Source of the DNA: Doryteuthis pealeii
Lineage: Eukaryota; Mollusca; Cephalopoda; Myopsida; Loliginidae
Length of the DNA stretch: 64,000 nt
Direction of reading: 5' to 3'
NCBI GenBank assembly: GCA_023376005.1
Contig: CM042156.1
Location: forward strand, 39,619,628-39,683,627
This document shows, in pieces, positions 1-12,100 of the stretch (position 1 is the stretch's first letter; every line of letters begins with the position of its first letter). The notes under the pieces were generated by a model. The model saw only the letters and a program-made list of their open reading frames with translations, did no database searches and was not told the DNA's origin. The position numbers and the translations under genes are program-made.

Positions 1-85
1 ATTTTCCCAGGGACTCTTTTAAAGCAATTATGTGTGTCCCAGGACACACTAAAATAAAAAGCTATCAGCATCACTGTTAAACAAG
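1..85 (+). mobile_element. Repeat family R, tail truncated by the window edge
   Basis: TTTTCCCAGGGACTCTTTTA and AAAAAGCTATCAGCATCACT match the last part of the 1.4-kb copy; the rest lies outside. Confidence 0.65.
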
Positions 86-395
86 ACCATACAAACAATG
101 TAACTCCCAAGAATCAAGACAATAAAAGCAAAATCCTATATATATCTGAGAGTGTAGAAAGTATGGATATTGAAACTGGCAGCATAATTGAAAAACTCAA
201 ATTAGCAGATATATAATTTTTTAAATATATATGATAGATCTACAAAACCAAATCATTTACAAAGCATATACCTGGGAAGCAAAATTGTCTAACTTTTGTC
301 TCACATTCTAATAATTCATTTAAAACAAAAATTATTACCTACAAACTATTTGCTTACAAATCATGTATACAAACCCCTCCCCTCCCAAGAATTGG

Positions 396-655
396 GATTA
401 ACTTTTAACGTCCCATACCGCCTCATTCCACCCGGCCAGAAGTCATTCATTTTTCTAATCTACCCAAAATGATAGCCTTTGTTTAATTGTAATATTAAAC
501 ATATTTAGAAGTCTTTGATTTAAGGGCAATAACAGGTAACTTTAAATGAAAAGGCCTTTTTTTATTAGCCATTTTTTTATCAATCCTTATAGGAATGGGG
601 CTCTGGACTTAAGAAAATTCTCAACAGGATGTTAAGTGTTAAATAGCCCACAAGT
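396..655 (-). repeat. Dispersed repeat, inverted relative to 45628-45900
   Basis: Plus-strand blocks CGCCTCATTCCACCCGGCC, TTAGAAGTCTTTGATTTAAG, AATAACAGGTAACTTTAAAT and CTCAACAGGATGTTAAG are the reverse complement, in order, of 45628-45900. About 260 bp; no ends resembling a known class. Confidence 0.65.
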
Positions 656-817
656 GTTGATATGCTTTTAAAGAAAAACAAATCAACTAAACTGTTTGAT
701 ATCTCTAGAGCCCTTTGCCTAAGGGATCCACACTTCCTACCTCTGAAGAATCACCAATCTCCACTGGTTGGTGGGGTTTTTTTTTCCTTTCTGCTAGATT
801 TCCCAATTGTTAGAGGA

Positions 818-991
818 GTTGTGAACAACACTTATGTACATACTTTATTGTACCCCACTGAGCACTGGGGTAGGAGTTGTGAACAACACTTATGTACATA
901 CTTTATTGTACCCCACTGAGCACTGGGGTAGGAGTTGTGAACAACACTTATGTACATACTTTATTGTACCCCACTGAGCACTAGGGTAGGA
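818..991 (+). repeat. Tandem repeat, 58-bp unit, 3 copies
   Basis: Units start at 818, 876 and 934, each beginning GTTGTGAACAACACTTATG and containing CCCCACTGAGCACTGGGGTA. The first two are nearly identical; the third carries CTAGGG in place of CTGGGG and a different end. Confidence 0.9.
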
Positions 992-1344
992 GATGATGAT
1001 CTTCCTGACTACCTGGACCTTTATTCTGGTTTCCTTAATTTTGAACTTAGTTGTTTGGTACAATGGAACTATCAGTGTGCTGTTGTGGCAGAGTTCTTGC
1101 TCTCTTACTGGATCACAATATTGTGAAGGAACATGTTGATTCCATCTACTGAGCAATCAAGATAGCTGCTCCACTTATTACCAAGGAGCTTCTTAATTTT
1201 AATAAAGCCAAATGGGTTAAGGATATCTGCTTCTTGACTGCTAATTTGCTCCCAACCTAAAGAAACCCGAGACTCTTCCTTGAGATGCATTGTAACTCTG
1301 CAAGTGGATAGCATTCTTCACCACTGGCCTCCTTATATTGCTCT

Positions 1345-1735
1345 TTTGGGGGCGCCAGTAGTGTAATGTTTATTATTGTAGGAAATGAACATGGTAGCAC
1401 AAGTTCAAATCTTGGACGAGTCTGGTTGCATTTCACATTGCCGGAGATTCTGATAGGTTACGCGTCCTGCGACTCTGATGCACAAAAATCTAAAAGGATG
1501 CAGTAAAATTGTATCTATGCGTCCCAGTGTTTACTATTTTTTTTTCCTCTCACAATTTACAAGCTAACTGTAAATACATTTCAATAGTTACTTAGAAACA
1601 AATTACACAGGATAGGTTACAAGGTAGGAGTTAGATGGCTTTAGTTGGGACCCATAAATTTTCCTGGGGACTCTTTCAAAGCAAATATGTGCATCCCAGG
1701 ATGCACTAAATCAAAAAGCTATCGGCATTACTGCA
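1345..1735 (+). mobile_element. SINE-like repeat family R, full copy with tRNA-like head
   Basis: Head CAGTAGTGTAATGTTTATT and CAAGTTCAAATCTTGG, body GCGTCCTGCGACTCTGATGC, ACAGGATAGGTTACAAGG, TTGGGACCCATAAATTTTCC, and the tail AAATCAAAAAGCTATCGGCA. Other copies: 1-85 (tail only), 1929-1985 (tail), 20868-21202 and 29212-29815 (interrupted). Confidence 0.7.
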
Positions 1736-2597
1736 CAGGTGAAGTCATTGGATGGAGCTGGCTCAATCGACCCAGGGTTAATGCCATAACAGACACAGAC
1801 AGACTTTATTGAATATAAGTTTTTACAGCTGAATGCCCTTCCTGAAACTAATCAGTTAGCATTAGAATCCATTAATGAGAACAAGTCTTCCAGTAATACA
1901 TGTGCTCAACAACGCTGACAGCTTAAAATCAAAGCAAATATGTGCATCCCAGGATGCACTAAATCAAAAAGCTATCAGCATCACTGCATAGCATTAATAC
2001 CCTTTGGACAGTTGGATACATACCTTTCCCAAGGGTATTAGCACAATTTGAAATGCAAACTAGTCTAGTCTAGGATTTGAACTTTGGTTACCATGTCCAT
2101 TTCCTACGACAGTGACCATTATACTATTAACCATTATGTTTTGTAATAGTAAACTAGTGTTTCAGGTGTCAATGTCCAATTTTAAATGCCTAGAAGTTAT
2201 TTGTTATCATTAAACCTTTAAAGAACAAAATTTTGATTTGAGACTGAAACAGAAAGTTATGGTACTCTTGTGTCAAATATCTTTCTGGTCTATTTTCATT
2301 TACAAAAACTCTTTAAATAATAGAACAAAAACACTTGATAGACCTAGCACTTCAGTCAAGATTCTGTCTCCTTCAATTAATGGAACTGAAAAACAAGTGT
2401 CTTACCACTCAGTGACACCCACATTATGGACAAAAATGTTATGTTGGCCCAAAGAAAAATAATAAATTTTTTTTTTTAATATTTTTTTTTTTTTTTTAAT
2501 AAATTTATTATAAAATTTTACTTTCGACAATTATTTCATTGAACAATAAATTTTCTGTTTTGTCCCAATATCTTCTACCATCTTTCTTGTCTGTCTC

Positions 2598-2657
2598 TAT
2601 ATATATATATCTATCTATCTATCTATCTATCTATATATATATATATATATATATATA

Positions 2658-2706
<49 letters not shown>
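2598..2706 (+). repeat. TATC/TA microsatellite
   Basis: (TA)n with a (TATC)n segment; it marks the left insertion border of Helitron copy 1. The 68-codon frame over it is meaningless. Confidence 0.95.
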
Positions 2707-2707
<1 letters not shown>

Positions 2708-2708
<1 letters not shown>

Positions 2709-3345
2709 TAGCAAATATATGCACCCTCCGGGTGCAGGTATTTAAGTTTTGATATAATAAAATATCATATTAAATTAGAAAGGCTAATGAAACTGACTAA
2801 GAATGCAGATAAAAAGATTTGCAACAGAGGGGGTATAATCGAAAAATAGAACAACTTTGAAACTAACTATTCCATCATTTTCCATTACTCCCCTCTTTCA
2901 TTGGTAAATTTTCCTAATTTAACTATTTAGTTAAAATAGGAAGTAAAGGATAATATTACAGTTATTTCTTCTTGTAAATAAATTTCTTTTAAGATTTATC
3001 CACAAGATTTTTGTCTATATTTCTTAAGATAAAACCAAACAGTTAGAAATCAATAATACCAAGCACATATTTATTAAAATAAAATTTTAAATATCAATAT
3101 GCAAATTAGCCTTCTCGTTCAAACTGTAAAACGCTATTTTGTTGAATATATAAATACAATTGCATATTATTAGTACGTAGATATGGTCAACAGTATTAAT
3201 AATGTAAAACAATTTTTATTAATAACTGAAGGTTTAAAAGAATGAAATCATGGAGAATTTGACGTAAATAATTAAGGGAATTGTGACTTGAGTAGTAATA
3301 TAGTTTCGGTTACAGACAGAAAAACCCACAATCTCCATTATAATA

Positions 3346-3348
<3 letters not shown>
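2708..3348 (-). mobile_element. Helitron-like non-autonomous element (family A), copy 1
   Basis: On the minus strand the element starts TCTTATTATAATGGAG (the 5' end lies at 3348, just after an A). It ends with a hairpin GCACCCGGAGGGTGC, nine bases, then CTAG followed by T. 5'-TC, a subterminal hairpin and CTRR with insertion between A and T are the standard Helitron terminal signals. No Rep/helicase ORF is present. It faces copy 2 head-to-head across a TA microsatellite. Confidence 0.75.
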
Positions 3349-3405
<57 letters not shown>

Positions 3406-3406
<1 letters not shown>

Positions 3407-4062
3407 CTTATTATAATGGAGATTGTGTGTTTTTCTGTCTGTAACTGAAACTATATTCCTACTCAAGTCACAATTCCCTTAGTTATTTACATCACATTCT
3501 CCATGATTTTATTTTTATCTAAATCTCAATTATTAATAAAATTGTCTTACATTATTAATACTGTTAACTATGTCTACATACTGATAACATGCAATTATAT
3601 TTATATATACAACAAAATAGCGGTTTACAGTGTGAACGGGAAGGCTAATTTGCATATTAATATTAAAAAATCGAATTTAATAAATATGTGCTTAGTATTA
3701 TTGATTTTCTAACTGTTTGGTTTTATTTTAATGAATATAAGCAAAAATCTCTTCAATGAATCTTAAATGAAATCCATTAACAAGATAAAATAACTGTCAT
3801 TTCATTCTTTACTTCCTCTTATAACTAAATACTTAAATTAGAAAAAATAACAATGAAAGACGAGAGTGATGGAAGAGTAAGTTTTAGTTGTTCCATTTTA
3901 TTATACTCCCTCTGTTTCAAATCTTTTATTATACTCCCTCTGTTTCAAATCTTTTTATCTGTATTCTTATTTAGTTTCATTAGCGTTTCTAATTTAATAC
4001 AATATTTTATTACATTAAAACTTAAATACTTGCACCCTACGGAGGGTGCATATATTTGCTAG
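3406..4062 (+). mobile_element. Helitron-like non-autonomous element (family A), copy 2
   Basis: It starts TCTTATTATAATGGAG at 3406 and ends at 4062 with the hairpin GCACCCTACGGAGGGTGC followed by ATATATTTGCTAG and T. It is the mirror image of copy 1, so 2708-4062 forms a 1.35-kb imperfect palindrome with a TA-repeat centre (about 3349-3405). The internal ORFs are repeats, not genes. Confidence 0.75.
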
Positions 4063-4667
4063 TATATATAAAGGAGTCACCTTTGTTTTGGTATGTATGT
4101 GTTGACTTATAACTCAGAAAAGTGAAGTCATTGGGCATCAGAATTCAACATACACATTAATCTGTTTATAATAAGGAAAAGTACAAAATTTAGTCAAAAT
4201 CAATAATTAAAAATCAATCGATTTGTGGAACACTTCACAGATATTCATAAGAAAGTTCAAGAAGGTCCTGCGACTCTATAAAATTGTTTCAAAACACTCA
4301 CGTGTTTAGGGTTACATTTTTAAGATATTCTAAATGTAAACAAAAATCAATTCCTAAAATAAAATAAACTAACATTTTAATATGTGAATTCTTAAATCTT
4401 TTTTTGCTAAATTATTTTCCTTTTCCACCTCTCGTCCCCCTTTCTCTCTTACTCTCTGGTATTCCTAAAATCCTTTTCATTCAGTCATGGAACAGGTACT
4501 TCTTTTAATAACTTCCTAATTCTATCCTCCTAGAACTTATCTTTATTGCAAAGAACTTCTGAATGTACTTTTTGCATAAAGCTAATTCTGTAAAGACCAG
4601 AAAAATTGGTAATCTGAAGGTGCCAATATTTGGTAAATATTGTGGATGAGTCAAAATTTCTGATATC

Positions 4668-4800
4668 CTGGATATGACACTAAACTGCATCTAATGATGA
4701 GGCTTCATTTCTGAGGTAGCCCTTCATTGACATTACTCCTTGGTTCATTCAGATCTTGAGTGTTAGTACCTGTTAGGGTTCCATCCACCAATCAAATAGA
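4668..4800 (+). mobile_element. Repeat family S2, old copy
   Basis: TGGATATGACACTAAACTGC, AATGATGAGGCTTCATTTC and ACCTGTTAGGGTTCCATCC match the family with many substitutions. It ends just before Helitron copy 3. Confidence 0.55.
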
Positions 4801-4821
4801 TCAGTTTGAAAATTATTACTA

Positions 4822-5445
4822 CTAGCAAATATATGCACCCTCTGGGTGCAAGTATTTAAGTTTTAATGTAATAAAATATTATATGAAATTAGAAAGGCTA
4901 ATGAAACTAAATAAGAATGCAGATAAAAAGATTTGAAACAGGGGGGTATAATCGAAAAATAGAACAACTGAAACTTACACTTCCATCACTCTTGTCTTCA
5001 TTATTATTTTTTCTAATTTAAGTATTTAGTTAAAAGAGGAAGTAAAGAATAAAATGAGTTATTTCTTCTTGTTAATGGATTTCATTTAAGATTTATTGAA
5101 GAACTTTTTGCTTATATTCATTAAAATAAAACCAGACAAGTAGAAATCAATAATACTAAACACATATTTATTAAAATCACATTTTAAATATCAATATGCA
5201 AATTAGCCTTCCCGTTCACACTGTAAACCGTTATTTTGTTGTATATATAAATATAATTGCATGTTATTAATATGTGGATATGGTCAACAGCATTAATAAT
5301 GTAAAACAATTTTATTAATAATTGAGATTTAAATAAAAATAAAATCATTGAGATTGTGATGTCAATAACAAAGGGAATTGTGGCTTGAGTAGTAATATAG
5401 TTTCGGTTACAGACAGAAAAACACACAATCTCCATTATAATAAGA
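4822..5445 (-). mobile_element. Helitron-like non-autonomous element (family A), copy 3
   Basis: Complete 624-bp copy. The CTAG end at 4822 (plus-strand neighbour A) is followed by the hairpin with the CACCCTCTGGGTG core. The TC end lies at 5445, where the plus strand reads CCATTATAATAAGA followed by T. The interior matches copies 1 and 2 throughout, for example the GTTACAGACAGAAAAAC block. Confidence 0.75.
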
Positions 5446-5466
5446 TTAGAATGGAATACTTGATAC

Positions 5467-5926
5467 TGTTACATAATCTATGCGATTGCATAAGATTATT
5501 GTCAATCCCTTGTAATTCTGAGGGGATGACCCCTTTCATACCATGGCCGGGTCCTTCTATAGAAAATTACAGAAGCCCGCCAAATATGTGAAGTCACGTG
5601 GGACCTTTTTCAGAGTCCCCAGTTTGCAGTTAAACGTCAGGCAGAGCAGTGGCCATTTTATGCTCTCCATAAAACTGGAACTCACGCGCGCTATGTTATG
5701 TCTGGGTTGGGGATTTACCGAATAAAGAACATTAAAAGAAAATCGAAGTCTTGTATTTACTAAAAACTAACAATGATACAGGGCTTCTGATAAGGAGAAA
5801 TCCCTAGCATGGAAAACCAGACCAAAGTCCCCAAGACAACTCCAGACGCAAGATGTTAGAAGATAGAACCAAAGCCGGCCAGAGGAGAAGACAACTAGAG
5901 TAAGAAGTACGAAAGGGTATACAACA
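5467..5926 (+). mobile_element. Solo LTR, copy 1, with primer-binding-like remnant
   Basis: A 460-bp block begins TGTTACATAATC and ends GTATACAACA (TG...CA). It has AATAAA near 5721 inside and shares blocks such as GTGAAGTCACGTGG and AAGTCCCCAAGAC with a second copy of 462 bp at 13624-14085. Matched length, TG/CA ends and an internal poly(A) signal fit an LTR. Just after it, near 5937, TTGGTACCGTGAAAAC looks like the start of an LTR-element internal region. It abuts the end of a Helitron copy at 5445. Confidence 0.6.
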
Positions 5927-6069
5927 TTACATGATTTGGTACCGTGAAAACGTCACTATGTAACAATACCACAAATATCAAAGCAACTAACATAGCCAAT
6001 ATATTCAAAATATCTAATATTGGTTATCTCCCTTGTTTAGAAATTTTGATTATTCTCAAATGATTTCTA

Positions 6070-6325
6070 TGTCCTGGGAATGACGTTAAACTTTCTGATG
6101 GTGAGGTTCCAGTTCTGGAGGTTTGGGGAATATGGAACACCCCTTCATCACCATTGCTCCCTGGTCCACTCTGACCCGGAGTGGTAATACCTGTTAGGGT
6201 CCCATCTATGGGTTAAATAGAAAAACATGAGTTTATAAACAAAATTTGATTATCCATTAGAATTAATTTATTTCAAAACTTTATCGGCATTAAATGACCC
6301 ACTGAAGTTGATATGCCATAAAATA
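6070..6325 (+). mobile_element. Interspersed repeat family S2 with shared SINE tail
   Basis: CCTGGGAATGACGTTAAACT, GATGGTGAGGTTCCAG, CACCATTGCTCCCTGGTCC, CTGTTAGGGTCCCATCTATG and the tail CGGCATTAAATGACCCACTG / GTTGATATGCCATAAA. Other copies: 17863-18118, 26830-27095, 55330-55545 and an old one at 4668-4800. Confidence 0.8.
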
Positions 6326-7049
6326 AATCAAACCAAACCAAATGATTTCTCTTATTCAATTGTTTTCATATCTAAACTAGTTCAACATTGCAAATAGACT
6401 CAAAAGTTGTCACTTGATCCCAGGCAATAAAATAAATATTTATTAATGTGTTGATAATTCAGATAGGCCATCTTGGTGAGTTTCCAAACTATTTCATAGG
6501 GAGGGGGAAACTCTTAATCTTCTAAAGGTTTCTATCGAAGGGGCTTCTTAAATATAGGGTCCACTCTATAGTACACTAGAAATCCAACTGCTAAAACTCA
6601 AAATGCAAACTTTCTCATCTTTTAAGATCCATGTGTTCTCTCTCGATTTAAAAAAAAAATTTTTTTTAATGACTTAATTTTGCCAGTACTGTATCATCAA
6701 GTGTTCACTTGCAATAATTCATTAGAATGGAAGTTTTTAGATTTTAACCCTTGTGCTATGTACATGAGGCAATTTCAGAAAGATATAAGTGATTATTATA
6801 TTCCATGAGACTTTTGTACTTATGAATTTTTCTCTCTCTTTCCTTTTTGCCTTTTCTCTCTTTCCTTTTTGCCTTCTCTCTCTTTCCTTTTGCCTTTCTC
6901 TCTTTCCTTTTGCCTTTCTCTCTTTCCTTTTTCGCTTATTAATGGCTTGTATTAAAAGTATATTTAATTTTTAAACATTCAGGAAAATTTAGTTTCTTGC
7001 ATATTAACTTTTTCAACTAATTTTCTTTTTAATTTTTGTCTACTTGTAG

Positions 7050-7154
7050 GTTCACCAAAATTTACTTGATCGTGCCACACCCCATGTAACCCTTCGTTGG
7101 TGCTTTGCATTGTTTTTGGCTCTCACTTACTGTGTCAGAGTCTATCTATTACAA
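7050..7154 (+). CDS. RER1: RER1 coding exon a (internal, phase 0-0)
   Basis: The acceptor is AG at 7048-7049 after a T-rich tract; the donor is GTAAGT from 7155. It encodes 35 residues starting [17 protein letters not shown] and ending VYLLQ, which corresponds to the family's cytosolic QxxxLDxxTP segment and first membrane span. The exon starts on a codon boundary, so the missing upstream exon should end on one too (family ending like RLGQ or KVSQ). Confidence 0.95.
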
Positions 7155-9108
7155 GTAAGTATTCTTTGGACTTTACACTCTGATAAACCTATACCCTCTT
7201 ATCAATTTTTTCTTTTCTTTCTTCAATCAACTCTTTCACGTGATCCCATCTATAGGTCATATAGAGCTGTTATCCTAAGCTATAGTTGTTGGAAACCATA
7301 TAACTGTGTGCAAATAAATATTTATTTGAAACCATATAAGTAAAGTAAAATCATCGGGGCGGCCTAAAGTCGGTATCAGCCAGTCAGCGAGGGAGTCTAT
7401 CCCCTTTTCAATAGTGCTAGACCAAGGAGATTGTTTTGGTGTCTCGGGTAGAGCACCACACCTACAACCAGCTCCTTACTTTACCGCACAGATCCCTGTG
7501 CTACTCATTCGCTGAGTTGGTGAGGACCGGTATCGAACTAGGACCTTGTGGTTTCTAGCCGAACGCTCTACCGACTGAGCTAACCCGGCCCATTTGAAAC
7601 CATATAATTGTATGAAAATTGTTTCAATTAGATAGGAATAATTGATATTGTTACTGTGTGCAAACAAATGTTTAATACTGACAAAAAAAAAATGCAATGG
7701 AGCATTGGAAATATGATTATGATTGTCATCAGACATTTACAAATGAATCAAATTTCAGCATTAAATAACCCATAAAGAGTTGATGTGCTGTTAAGCAAAT
7801 AAACCTAATCCTAATCCTTCACTTTACAAGATCAAATAATCATCATCATGTCATACCAGCAGCGCGGATATCCATGATAATCTCTTGCCAACCATCCCTA
7901 TCATTCATTGACCCTGGGAGGTCATCCGCACAGCATGCAGTATCCATACAGAGCTGGTCTATGTAGGTCGACCCACACTAGCATGTTCATGTGCTGGTTT
8001 CTACTGAAGGATGTTGCTTATAAGTTCATCCTTACTTCTCCAGCAGTGTCTGGCATGTCTTGTTCGTCTTACTCGGATGCTTTGTGTGACAGGGGGCAGG
8101 TTGCCGTATAGCTGCTTTCTTGTGGGATATTGCTTCTACGATTTGTTCAAGATTGCCTCCAGCATCCTTGTGCAGCGCCTATTGTCTAGGCGCCTTGTCA
8201 AGGTCCAAGTGGTTCAGCCATACAATAGCACCGCCACCACTATGGCCTGGAAGAATTGTCGCTCCAACTTGTCAGCAAGGTCTGACTTCCATATATATAT
8301 ATTTACCAACCCCTCCGCACGAGCAGGATGTGACACATGGTCAATTTCTTAAGCGGAGTTCAACAGGTTTGAATTCATAGTTTTCCTTCTCCTAGACTGG
8401 TTGCCTAACCAAGGTTAAAGAGCCCAGTCTGCCCTACTATTTATCCATAGCTGGAGGGAGAGTAGGATTCATACCTTTCCCAAGGATATTAGCGCAAAGT
8501 TAAATGCAATTATCACATCCAGGATTTGAACTCAGGGTGACGAGTCCATTTCCCATGACTTTAACCATCGCATCACGTGCTTCCATATAACTGTTTATAG
8601 CGGACCATGCCTTCCCTACGAAGACACATTAGTATTCAAATTTCTTAGATGAAGCTGTATCAATTATTTTTAACTAGTATTTCACTAGTCATGGGTATGT
8701 ATTTACCAACCATTCCCCATGAGCAGGATGTGACACAAGGTCAATCATTTAAGCAGTTATAACAGGTTTGAATTCAGAATTTTACTTCTCCTAGACTGGT
8801 TGCCATACCAAGGTTAAAGAGTCCAGTGTGCCTTGCTTGGAAGGAGAATAATTGGATGCACATGTTTTCCAAGGGTATTAACACTATGTGAAATGCAAAC
8901 AGTCTTGTCCAGGTTTTAAACTCTGGTTGTCATGTCCATTTCATATGCCGATAACCATTGCACCATGAGCACCTCCATATTTCACTAGTCATGATAAGAT
9001 ATGCTCTTAAGAACGTGAGCTCAAATATGCTGCTCCTGCCTTGAGAAGCACATAATCTCCCCAAAAATTGTCGGCCTTTGCCATTTCAAACACATTGTTT
9101 GACCACTT

Positions 9109-9163
<55 letters not shown>

Positions 9164-12100
9164 TTCTTTGAGCAACATTAGTTCTGTAACATTTTTGTAC
9201 ATGTGTGTAACTGAATAATTAAAATTCTATTTATATTTTTTATTCATATTTAACTTTGTTCTTATTAGATTCAATGTTAAAACCTTATTCAGTTTTTTTT
9301 TTTGTTTTTGTTTTTTTTTATTAAAAAAAGTAACCTTTTGCTGTTTCTTCTCTTTCCCCAGGGCTGGTATATTGTGACGTATGCATTAGGAATTTATCTT
9401 CTTAATTTGTTTATTGCATTCCTTACGCCTAAAATAGACCCTGCCATAGAAGACACAGGTAAGTAGAACTATTTTATGATTCACTCTCTATAAACAATAG
9501 GAAAGAATACTTTTTTTTTTGGTCTGACATGATTACTTTAAAATTCAATTGTGTATTTTACTGAGAAAATATTCAGCAATCTTAGATTGTGAATAACCCT
9601 TTCCTTTTTTTAAAAAAATCCTTATTGTATCCTTTTAATAGATCAATTAAAATTCTTCATTTAATTTTGCAAGAATTGGTGGCTTTGACATAAAAAAATG
9701 TGATTCTCAGAAATGGGACTTGTACATTTAGGGTAGGTTAATTTTTCACTTTAAAAAAAATATCAAATTCTCTCAAACAGCGAAAATTGTGTGTTGGTAT
9801 AATGAGTACTGATAAAATGTATGCTATAATCAATAATTATTTATATTTAAATGATGTCACTATTAAATACATCTAATATCACAGAGAAGTTTATAGTTTA
9901 AAAAAAAAAAAAAAATCACAATATAAAATCTGAGTTTTTTAAAAAGATCTATATATTAATACTTGTGCTCCCCAATTGTACGACCGTTATCGTCTTGTAA
10001 CTCCCTCTGGTTAAAAATGACACCGTCCAAATTGTCCAATGTAAATCCTGATTATCTGGTGTTGCTTATCCTCAGAATTCTTATTTCTTATGAGTGACAT
10101 CACTTCAGTTAAATAATGGACAATTCTATTTTTATTATGAAGAAAAAAAGGTGAGAAAAAGAATATGATACACAGAAAAATATAATAAGAAAGAAAGAAA
10201 GAAAGAACCATTGTTTGAGGAAATAGCATCAAAGATATTCTACTAAAATGCACCAAAAGTCCTCGTTTTCGCAACATTTAGCCTAGAAATTGGTTAGAAA
10301 ATTTAGCAATTTCAATATTCAAAACAAATAGCTTGTCCTTATAAATGAAACAAATGAAATATAACTAGAATTCAAAACAAATAGCTTGTCCTTATAAATG
10401 AAACAAATGAAATATAACTAGAATTCAAAACAAATAGCTTGTCCTTATAAATGAAACAAATGAAATATAACTAGAATTCAAACAAATAGCTTGTCCTTAT
10501 AAATGAAACAAATGAAATATAACTAGAATTCAAAACAAATAGCTTGTCCTTATAAATGAAACAAATGAAATATAACTAGAATTCAAAACAAATAGCTTGT
10601 CCTTATAAATGAAACAAATGAAATATAACTAGAATTCAAAACAAATAGCTTGTCCTTATAAATGAAACAAATGAAATATAACTAGAATTCAAAACAAATA
10701 GCTTGTCCAAACTAGAAATGAAATATAACTAGAATTCAAAACAAATAGCTTGTCCTTATAAATGAAATATAACTAGAATTCAAAACAAATAGCTTGTCCT
10801 TATAAATGAAATATAACTAGAATTCAAACAAATAGCTTGTCCTTATAAATGAAATATAACTAGAATTCAAAACAAATAGCTTGTCCTTATAAATGAAATA
10901 TAACTAGAATTCAAAACAAATAGCTTGTCCTTATAAATGAAATATAACTAGAATTCAAAACAAATAGCTTGTCCTTATAAATGAAATATAACTAGAATTC
11001 AAAACAAATAGCTTGTCCTTATAAATGAAATATAACTAGAATTCAAAACAAATAGCTTGTCCTTATAAATGAAATATAACTAGAATTCAAAACAAATAGC
11101 TTGTCCTTATAAATGAAATATAACTAGAATTCAAAACAAATAGCTTGTCCTTATAAATGAAATATAACTAGAATTCAAAACAAATAGCTTGTCCTTATAA
11201 ATGAAATATAACTAGAATTCAAAACAAATAGCTTGTCCTTATAAATGAAATATAACTAGAATTCAAAACAAATAGCTTGTCCTTATAAATGAAATATAAC
11301 TAGAATTCAAAACAAATAGCTTGTCCTTATAAATGAAATATAACTAGAATTCAAAACAAATAGCTTGTCCTTATAAATGAAATATAACTAGAATTAAAAC
11401 AAATAGCTTGTCCTTATAAATGAAATATAACTAGAATTCAAAACAAATAGCTTGTCCTTATAATGAAATATAACTAGAATTCAAAACAAATAGCTTGTCC
11501 TTATAAATGAAATATAACTAGAATTCAAAACTAGAATTCAAAACAAATAGCTTGTCCTTATAAATGAAATATAACTAGAATTCAAAACAAATAGCTTGTC
11601 CTTATAAATGAAATATAACTAGAATTCAAAACAAATAGCTTGTCCTTATAAATGAAATATAACTAGAATTCAAAACAAATAGCTTGTCCTTATAAATGAA
11701 ATATAACTAGAATTCAAAACAAATAGCTTGTCCCTAAATGAAATATAACTAGAATTCAAAACAAATAGCTTGTCCTTATAAATGAAATATAACTAGAATT
11801 CAAAACAAATACTTATAAATAGTAAAGATAAACCCGGCCCTGTTGTCTGGGGCTTTAGAATACACTAACTGCACCTCTGCAAAGGAATAAGACTCCCCAC
11901 CCCCCAATGTGGCCACCTGTTGCCCATGGGTGGTGATCCGTGATGCTTAAGGACGGAATCCTGGTAGATAAGCTGTCCATGACATGCAACACCCCACTTT
12001 GGCCCTTAGTCGAGACGGGTGGGCAAAGAGGTACAGTTGTGGGGGGAAATTTGGTAGGTATAGAGTTAAGAAAAAAAACAACAAAAAACCCCAAAGAAAA

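Noticed and set aside
3853..3880. ATG AAA GAC... followed by GTAAGT, considered as the missing RER1 first exon
   Set aside because: Lies inside Helitron copy 2, is too short, and lacks the FFxRLxQ-like segment expected before exon a.
6789..6974. Leu/Phe/Ser-rich 61-codon frame just before RER1 exon a
   Set aside because: Produced by a TTTCTCTC-type simple repeat; not the RER1 N-terminus.
7517..7591. tRNA gene candidate
   Set aside because: The A- and B-boxes are intact but the sequence continues into a SINE body with target duplication and recurs in five other copies; a SINE head, not a tRNA gene.
10314..11820. CRISPR-like regular repeats
   Set aside because: Units are contiguous without unique spacers and lie in a eukaryotic intron; a minisatellite.
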